Assembly (NCBI GenBank): GCA_044432805.1
Contig: JAWXUI010000036.1
Location: 1-10,559, forward strand
From: CAYJEO01 sp044432805
GTDB lineage: Bacteria > Bacillota_I > Bacilli_A > RF39 > UBA660
Direction of reading: 5' to 3'
Length of the DNA: 10,559 nucleotides
Part shown: piece by piece, positions 5,907 to 10,559 of the stretch
Numbering within the stretch: the stretch's first letter is position 1
Layout of the letters: each line of letters starts with the position of its first letter
Notes under the pieces: generated by a model
Database searches by the model: none
The model's input: the letters and a program-made list of their open reading frames with translations, nothing else
Told to the model about the DNA's origin: nothing
Program-made: the position numbers and the translations under genes

Positions 5907-6935
5907 ATGACTAAACAAACAAATGATAAAACGTTAGATCAAGTATTATTAGACATTGAAAAACAATTTGGTAAAGGTGCTGTAATGCAGTTAGGAAAAC
6001 AAGAACATCAGCAGATAGATGTTATATCTTCTGGTTCACTTACTCTAGATATTGCTCTTGGTATAGGTGGATATCCAAAAGGAAGAATAGTTGAAATATA
6101 TGGACCTGAATCAAGTGGTAAAACTACCTTCGCACTTCATGCTATAGCAGAAGCTCAAAAAGCAGGTGGAAGAGTAGCATTTATAGATGCAGAACATTCA
6201 TTAGACCCTAAGTATGCAGCAGCGCTTGGAGTTAATACAAATGAATTATTGTTATCGCAACCAGATAATGGAGAACAAGCTTTAGAAATTTGTGAAGCTT
6301 TAGTAAGAAGTGGGGCAATAAGTATTATTGTAATAGATTCTGTAGCTGCTTTAGTGCCCCAAGCAGAAATTGAAGGAGAAATGGGTGATTCTCATGTTGG
6401 TCTTCAAGCAAGACTGATGAGTCAAGCATTAAGAAAATTGTCGGGAGTAATAAATAAAACAAATACAATAGCTATTTTTATAAACCAATTAAGAGAAAAA
6501 GTCGGAGTAATGTTTGGTAGTCCAGAGACAACACCAGGAGGAAGAGCATTAAAATTTTACTCATCTATTAGATTAGATATAAGAAGATCAGAACAAATAA
6601 AATTAGGTACTGATATTATTGGTAATAAGACAAATGTAAAAGTAGTAAAAAATAAAATGGCACCTCCATTTAAAACTTGTCAAGTTGATATTATGTATGG
6701 AGAAGGAGTTTCTAAAGAAGGTGAATTAGTTGATTTAGCTAGTGAGTCTAATATAATTCAAAAAAGTGGAGCTTGGTACGCATATAAAGGTGAAAAATTA
6801 GGACAAGGTAAAGAAAATGTAAAAGAGTTGTTTAAGAAAGATAAAGAGTTGTTTAACGAAATATATGCTTTAGTAAAACAACATTATGATTTAAGTGATA
6901 AAAAAGTAAATGAAGAAATTATAAAAAAGGCATAA
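5907..6935 (+). CDS. recA: Recombinase RecA
   Basis: ATP-dependent recombinase that coats single-stranded DNA, drives strand exchange and stimulates LexA self-cleavage. The 342 residues are intact: Walker A GPESSGKT (66-73), catalytic Glu97 in IDAEHSLD, Walker B IIVIDS with Asp144, the L1 region EGEMGDSHVG (156-165) and the L2 region from Gln194 through GVMFGSPETTPGG (200-212). It is slightly shorter than many RecA proteins and ends EEIIKKA, without the acidic tail that limits activity in E. coli RecA. The start is fixed by AGGAGG (5895-5900) six bases upstream. It is transcribed alone between two terminators. The resolvase recU, which acts in the same repair pathway, lies elsewhere in the window on the other strand. 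Confidence 0.99.
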   Translation: MTKQTNDKTLDQVLLDIEKQFGKGAVMQLGKQEHQQIDVISSGSLTLDIALGIGGYPKGRIVEIYGPESSGKTTFALHAIAEAQKAGGRVAFIDAEHSLDPKYAAALGVNTNELLLSQPDNGEQALEICEALVRSGAISIIVIDSVAALVPQAEIEGEMGDSHVGLQARLMSQALRKLSGVINKTNTIAIFINQLREKVGVMFGSPETTPGGRALKFYSSIRLDIRRSEQIKLGTDIIGNKTNVKVVKNKMAPPFKTCQVDIMYGEGVSKEGELVDLASESNIIQKSGAWYAYKGEKLGQGKENVKELFKKDKELFNEIYALVKQHYDLSDKKVNEEIIKKA

Positions 6936-6952
6936 TATGTATGCTTTTTTTT
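6925..6952 (+). terminator. Rho-independent terminator of recA
   Basis: GCATA (6930-6934) and TATGC (6940-6944) form the stem core around the loop ATATG, extended outward by AAAAG against TTTTT. A run of eight T follows (6945-6952). The recA stop codon (6933-6935) lies within the hairpin. Confidence 0.85.
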
Positions 6953-6955
6953 AAC

Positions 6956-6984
6956 TTGACTATTCATTTAATTAAGATTACAAT
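6956..6984 (+). promoter_or_regulatory. Promoter of rny
   Basis: TTGACT (6956-6961), a 17-base spacer and TACAAT (6979-6984) lie directly after the recA terminator. Transcription would begin near 6991, leaving a leader of about 38 bases before the ATG at 7029. Confidence 0.75.
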
Positions 6985-7028
6985 AGGATTAGGTAATTAT
7001 AATGTTACTAAAAAAAGAGGAGGTAAAT

Positions 7029-8582
7029 ATGGAACCAATATTGTTTTCAATTTTACTTGTCTTTTTAGGAATTTTTATAGGAATAATGGCGACATTTATT
7101 TTTAATTATTTAAAGAATGTAAACGCTACATCTAAAGCTGAAGCTATATTAGAAAAAGCTAAAAAAGATGGTGAAAAAGCAAAAAGAGATTATATTTTAG
7201 AAGCAAAAGAAGAAGCACATCGTTTTAAAGCAGAAATCGATAAACAAGTAAAAGAGAAAAAAAGCGAAGCAAAAGAAGCTGAAGAAAGACTAATTTTAAG
7301 GGAATCTAACATTGATTTAAGAGATCAAAAACTTCTTAATAGAGAAAATATGTTAGAGGAAAAAGAGCAAACTTTAATAAATAAACAAGAAAAACTCCAA
7401 GAAGAACAAGCAAAAGTTGAAGAGTTAAAAAAAGAACAAATGAATTTATTAGAAAAAATTGCTGGGTTTAATAAAAAAGAAGCAAAAAGTTTAGTGATGA
7501 AAAAAGTAGAAGATATGATGACTTTAGAAATTGCATCTTATATTAAAGATAGTGAAACCGAAGCCAAATTAGAAGTAGATAGAAAAGCTAAGGCTTTATT
7601 AGTGTCTTCTATGCAAAGATTTTCATCTGATGTTGCAAATGAACAAACAGTAAGTGTAGTTAGTTTGCCAAACGATGAATTAAAAGGAAGAATTATTGGT
7701 AGGGAAGGTAGAAATATTAGAACTATCGAAGCCGTTACAGGTGTTGATTTAATTATTGATGATACACCAGAAGCAATAGTTTTATCTAGTTTTGACCCTT
7801 ACAGAAGAGAAATAGCTAGATTAACTATTGAAAGTTTAATAAAAGATGGTAGAATTCATCCAACTCGTATAGAAGAGTTATATGATAAAGTAGTAAAAGA
7901 AATGAAGGGTAAATTAACTGAATATGGTCAAAATGCTTTATTCGAGTTAGGTATTACTAAAGTTTCAGCTGAATTAGTTGAATTGTTAGGTAAATTACAT
8001 TTTAGAACAAGTTTTGGTCAAAATGCATTGCAACATTCAATAGAAGTTGCACAACTATCAGGGTTACTAGCTGCTGAATGTAATGAAAATGTAAATTTAG
8101 CAAAAAGAGCAGGATTATTACATGATATTGGAAAAGCAATTGATCATGAAGTTGAAGGAACACACGTTGAAATTGGAAGTGAGATAGCTAAAAAGTATAA
8201 TGAAAAAGATATAGTTATCAATGCTATAGAATCTCATCACGGAGATTATAAGGCGACATCAGTCATATCTGAGTTAGTTGCGATAGCAGATGCCTTATCA
8301 GCGTCAAGACCAGGAGCTAGAAATGATTCTATTGAAAATTATGTAAAACGTTTACAAGATTTAGAAAAAATAGCTACTGATATTGAAGGTGTGGAAAAAT
8401 CATTTGCAGTTCAAGCTGGTAGAGAATTAAGAGTAATTGTTAAACCAGAAGCAATTGATGATTTAGCAAGTTATAAAGTAGCGAGAGACATTAAAAATTC
8501 TATTGAAGAAAAATTAGCGTATCCAGGTACTATAAAAGTAACAGTTATCAGAGAAACAAGAGTAATAGAAGAAGCAAAATAA
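7029..8582 (+). CDS. rny: Ribonuclease Y
   Basis: Membrane-anchored endoribonuclease that starts mRNA decay and processing in many Gram-positive bacteria. From ATG 7029 the protein has 517 residues, like B. subtilis RNase Y (520). Domains in order: one N-terminal membrane helix (about 4-28), a long charged coiled coil (about 30-190), a KH RNA-binding domain (about 207-275) with GRIIGREGRNIR (220-231), and an HD metal-dependent hydrolase domain with His336, His365-Asp366 in LLHDIGK, and His403-His404. AGGAGG (7018-7023) lies five bases before ATG 7029. An in-frame ATG at 7002 would add nine residues but put that ribosome binding site inside the gene, so it is not preferred. The place downstream of recA matches ymdA in B. 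subtilis, but ymdB does not follow here. Confidence 0.97.
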   Translation: MEPILFSILLVFLGIFIGIMATFIFNYLKNVNATSKAEAILEKAKKDGEKAKRDYILEAKEEAHRFKAEIDKQVKEKKSEAKEAEERLILRESNIDLRDQKLLNRENMLEEKEQTLINKQEKLQEEQAKVEELKKEQMNLLEKIAGFNKKEAKSLVMKKVEDMMTLEIASYIKDSETEAKLEVDRKAKALLVSSMQRFSSDVANEQTVSVVSLPNDELKGRIIGREGRNIRTIEAVTGVDLIIDDTPEAIVLSSFDPYRREIARLTIESLIKDGRIHPTRIEELYDKVVKEMKGKLTEYGQNALFELGITKVSAELVELLGKLHFRTSFGQNALQHSIEVAQLSGLLAAECNENVNLAKRAGLLHDIGKAIDHEVEGTHVEIGSEIAKKYNEKDIVINAIESHHGDYKATSVISELVAIADALSASRPGARNDSIENYVKRLQDLEKIATDIEGVEKSFAVQAGRELRVIVKPEAIDDLASYKVARDIKNSIEEKLAYPGTIKVTVIRETRVIEEAK

Positions 8583-8604
8583 GAATGATTTCCATTCTTT
8601 TTTT
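8581..8604 (+). terminator. Rho-independent terminator of rny
   Basis: AAGAATG (8581-8587) pairs with CATTCTT (8593-8599) around the loop ATTTC and ends in a run of seven T. The first two stem bases are the last two bases of the rny stop codon TAA. Confidence 0.85.
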
Positions 8605-8605
8605 A

Positions 8606-8634
8606 TTGTTTTAAATAAAAATTTATTGTATTAT
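8606..8634 (+). promoter_or_regulatory. Promoter of the phospholipase C-like gene
   Basis: TTGTTT (8606-8611), a 17-base spacer and TATTAT (8629-8634) lie just after the rny terminator, 15 bases before the next start codon. The leader would be only about 10 bases, just enough for the GGTGAT ribosome binding site. Confidence 0.6.
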
Positions 8635-8649
8635 TAAATAGGTGATAAT

Positions 8650-9255
8650 ATGGCTTCAGCAATTATACATATGTGTGTAGCAAAAGAAATAAACAAAAAA
8701 TTAAAAAGAGAAACAAAAGATTATTATCTAGGATCTATTGCTCCTGACACTAACAAAATACTTGGGCAAACAAAAGCAAAAGCACATTTTTATAATGAAA
8801 TTGAATTAGTTGACCTAGATATGTTTAAAAATAAATATCCTGACTTTTATAACAATGATTTTGATTTGGGTTATTATATACATCTATATACTGATTTGTT
8901 ATGGAATGAAATAGTTTTTTCTAAAATTATTTTTAAAAATGAATTTTTGTTTTTAGATGGAAACTTAAGAAAAATGGAAAAACAAAATTTTTCATCTATC
9001 TTGTATGATGATTATACTTCATTAAATTCATTGTTATTAGATGAATATGGATTAGACTTATCGCTTTTTTATGATGATTTTTTTACTCCAAATACAAAAA
9101 TAGATGAAATTCCAATAAAAGAGATGCCGTTGTTTTTAAAAGAAATGGGTATGTATGTAAAAAATAGTAAATTAACAGAATTTAAAGTATTGGATTTAGA
9201 AATGGTAAAAAAATTTATAAAATTATCAGTTAGTGAGATAGCTAGTAAATTATAA
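8650..9255 (+). CDS. Zinc-dependent phospholipase C-like protein
   Basis: A 201-residue protein whose first half has the pattern of the Zn_dep_PLPC family (bacterial zinc-dependent phospholipase C and related hydrolases). Candidate metal ligands are His7 (AIIHM), Asp33 (SIAPD), His46 (KAHFY) and His78 with Asp82 (YIHLYTDLLW), in the usual order and spacing. No signal peptide or membrane helix is seen, so unlike secreted clostridial phospholipases it looks cytosolic; its substrate is unknown. The C-terminal part is acidic and rich in Phe, Leu and Asp, with no motif I recognise. GGTGAT (8641-8646) precedes the ATG by three bases. It has its own promoter, and another lies 2 bases after its stop for the next gene. 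The family call rests on motif pattern alone. Confidence 0.7.
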   Translation: MASAIIHMCVAKEINKKLKRETKDYYLGSIAPDTNKILGQTKAKAHFYNEIELVDLDMFKNKYPDFYNNDFDLGYYIHLYTDLLWNEIVFSKIIFKNEFLFLDGNLRKMEKQNFSSILYDDYTSLNSLLLDEYGLDLSLFYDDFFTPNTKIDEIPIKEMPLFLKEMGMYVKNSKLTEFKVLDLEMVKKFIKLSVSEIASKL

Positions 9256-9256
9256 C

Positions 9257-9285
9257 TTGTAATTGTTTAACTGGAGAAGTATAAT
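9257..9285 (+). promoter_or_regulatory. Promoter of the 240-residue hypothetical gene
   Basis: TTGTAA (9257-9262), a 17-base spacer and a perfect TATAAT (9280-9285) lie 25 bases before the start codon, immediately after the previous stop codon (9253-9255). No terminator separates the two genes, so partial readthrough is likely. Confidence 0.75.
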
Positions 9286-9310
9286 ATATTACTAAGGAAG
9301 AAGGATTCAA

Positions 9311-10033
9311 ATGGCAAAAGAATATTATGGAAAAATGACAAAAGAAGAAGGATTTTTTTATCATACATTAATGCAAAATTCGGTTGAAGGGTGTTTTTAT
9401 TCGAATCCTAAAATAAATGAAGAAGGTAATTATGTAAACAAATTAGATGAAATAATCCTATTAGCTAAAAATATTGCAACAAGACAAGGTCAAATGATTG
9501 AAAATCAAATAATTGATGATATTTTAAGAGAGTCTTTAAATAGAATGTATTATCTAAGAAATTCTAGAATCAATGCTGAGGACTTTGAATGGCGAGATGA
9601 ATGGGTATGGGTGGCCGCTGGATTTCCTAGAATGGTTGTTGGACTTAATAACTTAATAGAAGATATAAAACTTATAAATAATGAAAATGGAAGTGTTTTT
9701 ATATCAGAAGAATTGATATCTTTAATAGAAACATTAAGAAATCAAGTTCAAGAGGACTTAGAATATTTTAAGGAATTTTGTAATAAAAAATGGAATTCTA
9801 GAAATGAATATAAAGTATTAAAAGAAGATTTTGAATCAAAAAACATATTTGGAAAACTATTATATGTAATTGACGGAGAAAGCACTAAATTGGCTGAAGC
9901 AAGAAGTAAATCAATAGACTATAATACTGACTATGATCCATTAATCCAACATAATTTGAAAATCGTTAATCCACCAGCATATGATAAACATTTAAAGTTG
10001 AAAAGACAAAAAAATAAAGTAAAAAAAATATAA
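9311..10033 (+). CDS. Hypothetical protein, 240 residues
   Basis: I do not recognise this protein. It has no signal peptide or membrane helix and is predicted to be cytosolic and mostly helical. The most distinctive part is an aromatic segment at 92-111 (EWRDEWVWVAAGFPRMVVG), with three of the protein's four tryptophans, which looks like a conserved core. The N-terminal part has EEGFFYHTLMQNSVEGCFYS (12-31). Residues 130-165 look like a charged helix or short coiled coil, and the tail (227-240) is strongly basic, suggesting nucleic acid or ribosome contact, though this is only an inference. AAGGA (9301-9305) five bases before the ATG supports the start, and codon use is like its neighbours. 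It has its own promoter, is not clearly in an operon, and ends at a strong bidirectional terminator. Confidence 0.85.
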   Translation: MAKEYYGKMTKEEGFFYHTLMQNSVEGCFYSNPKINEEGNYVNKLDEIILLAKNIATRQGQMIENQIIDDILRESLNRMYYLRNSRINAEDFEWRDEWVWVAAGFPRMVVGLNNLIEDIKLINNENGSVFISEELISLIETLRNQVQEDLEYFKEFCNKKWNSRNEYKVLKEDFESKNIFGKLLYVIDGESTKLAEARSKSIDYNTDYDPLIQHNLKIVNPPAYDKHLKLKRQKNKVKKI

Positions 10034-10034
10034 A

Positions 10035-10100
10035 AAAAACTCATTTTTGAATTGAACTTCATTTTAAAATAAATGTCGAACAAATCAGAAGTGAGTTTTT
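10035..10100. terminator. Bidirectional terminator between convergent genes
   Basis: A 16-base stem, AAAAACTCATTTTTGA (10035-10050) against TCAGAAGTGAGTTTTT (10085-10100), pairs fully with two G-U pairs. An inner stem CATTT/AAATG (10060-10064, 10071-10075) continues the hairpin. Both strands end in T-runs, so it can serve the plus-strand hypothetical gene and the minus-strand small gene. The minus-strand stop codon (10099-10101) overlaps the stem. Confidence 0.85.
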
Positions 10101-10416
10101 ATATTATTTCGTAAGGAATGGGATATGGCATAGGATAAGGTTGTGGATAGCTTTGATTTTGATATACAACAGGTTGTTGATAAATTACTGGAGCTGGCTG
10201 ATAATAACCTTGTGGTTGACAACATTTATTATTTCCAAAACCACCACCATTAATAGCCGCGCCTGTTAGTCCTCCTAAGATAAATGGAACTAAAAAAGGT
10301 CCAATAAATCTTTCGTCATCATTTGAATAACTTTGATTGGGATAACCCATACTATTACTAGGGTAACCTTTATATTGGTTAATATTTTGATATGGAACAT
10401 TAAATTTAGTATTCAT
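10099..10416 (-). CDS. Small Pro/Tyr/Gln-rich protein with central hydrophobic Gly-rich segment
   Basis: A 105-residue protein with three parts: a Tyr/Asn/Gln/Ser-rich N-terminus (1-35), a hydrophobic segment DERFIGPFLVPFILGGLTGA (34-53) followed by a Gly-rich stretch and a Cys-Cys pair (NKCCQPQ), and a repetitive C-terminus rich in Tyr, Gln and Pro (PVIYQQPVVYQ, then four PxPY-like units ending YPQPYPMPYPIPY). The layout recalls small coat or surface proteins of Firmicutes, such as the YppG-type Tyr/Pro-rich proteins, but I cannot assign a family. The start is ATG 10414-10416, with AAAGGA upstream on the minus strand. A longer reading from 10485 would overlap the divergent gene's start and is less likely. 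The hydrophobic segment could insert in a membrane. It shares a 50-base divergent region with the next gene. Confidence 0.75.
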   Translation of the reverse strand: MNTKFNVPYQNINQYKGYPSNSMGYPNQSYSNDDERFIGPFLVPFILGGLTGAAINGGGFGNNKCCQPQGYYQPAPVIYQQPVVYQNQSYPQPYPMPYPIPYEII

Positions 10417-10436
10417 AAAATTTTCCTTTCTTATAT

Positions 10437-10466
10437 ATTTTATGCCCAAGAAAAGGAATGGTGCAA
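10437..10466 (-). promoter_or_regulatory. Weak candidate promoter of the Pro/Tyr/Gln-rich gene
   Basis: On the minus strand TTGCAC, an 18-base spacer and TAAAAT precede the gene, whose ribosome binding site AAAGGA follows shortly after. The -35 matches poorly. It lies next to the start codon of the divergent gene, so the two genes' control regions overlap. Exact positions are approximate. Confidence 0.35.
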
Positions 10467-10559
10467 ATGGAAAATAGATTAGCAAATATAATTGTTAATT
10501 ATTCAATAAATGTAGTAGAAAATGAAAAAGTATTGATAACAACAAAAAATAGTTCTATA
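10467..10559 (+). CDS. Probable M29 family aminopeptidase, N-terminal fragment
   Basis: The first 31 codons of a gene that leaves the window: MENRLANIIVNYSINV then VENEKVLITTKNSSI. The pattern of an amphipathic helix ending in NYSINV, then 'x-x-G/N-E-K-V-L-I', is how leucyl aminopeptidase (aminopeptidase T/AmpS, MEROPS M29) proteins begin (for example LVNYGINLQKGQTLVI in relatives, quoted from memory). M29 enzymes are cytosolic metallopeptidases that remove N-terminal residues from peptides. The metal ligands lie beyond the window, so function cannot be confirmed. AAGGA (10453-10457) is nine bases before ATG 10467; an ATG at 10458 and a GTG at 10461 are in frame but too close to it. The gene is divergent from the Pro/Tyr/Gln-rich gene. 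Confidence 0.6.
   Translation, partial: MENRLANIIVNYSINVVENEKVLITTKNSSI

Noticed and set aside
7002..7028. Upstream ATG start for RNase Y
   Set aside because: It would bury the AGGAGG ribosome binding site inside the coding region, and the 517-residue form from 7029 matches the family start better.
10417..10485. Longer N-terminus of the Pro/Tyr/Gln-rich protein
   Set aside because: The extension would overlap the start of the divergent aminopeptidase gene and include the ribosome binding site that serves ATG 10416.

Overview
The window is AT-rich chromosomal DNA from a walled, low-GC Gram-positive bacterium, most likely a member of the Bacilli (Bacillota). This rests on three things: RecU, GpsB, a B-type RNase P RNA and RNase Y, all typical of that group; blocks of gene order that match Bacillus subtilis (recU-ponA, gpsB-rnpB, rodZ/ymfM-pgsA-recA-rny); and strong AGGAGG-type ribosome binding sites. 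The very high A+T suggests a reduced or host-associated lineage, but the species cannot be told from the sequence. The standard genetic code is in use: all 12 tryptophans in the intact genes are TGG.

Layout. On the minus strand, positions 43-3730 hold a recU-ponA type operon: a Holliday-junction resolvase followed, with an 8-nt overlap, by a large class A penicillin-binding protein. A 315-base divergent region (3731-4045) carries the recU -10 box, a hairpin, a candidate 33-codon ORF with a good ribosome binding site, and a near-consensus gpsB promoter. On the plus strand follow gpsB, rnpB, a short rodZ-like gene, pgsA, recA, rny, a zinc-dependent phospholipase C-like gene and an unrecognised 240-residue protein. 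A strong bidirectional terminator separates that gene from a convergent small Pro/Tyr/Gln-rich protein. At the right edge the first 31 codons of a probable M29 aminopeptidase run off the window.

Functional grouping. PBP1, GpsB and the RodZ-like protein belong to wall synthesis and cell shape. PgsA makes the phosphatidylglycerol precursor. RecU and RecA act in recombination and repair. RnpB and RNase Y process RNA. These are conserved housekeeping genes, and I see no mobile element, CRISPR array, tRNA, rRNA or defence system. The features most worth a second look are an unusual N-terminal two-helix membrane extension and extra C-terminal Ig-like domain on the PBP, the small ORF and hairpin between recU and gpsB, a palindrome between pgsA and recA that could be both terminator and SOS operator, and a compact style in which terminators or RNA stems contain the preceding stop codon.
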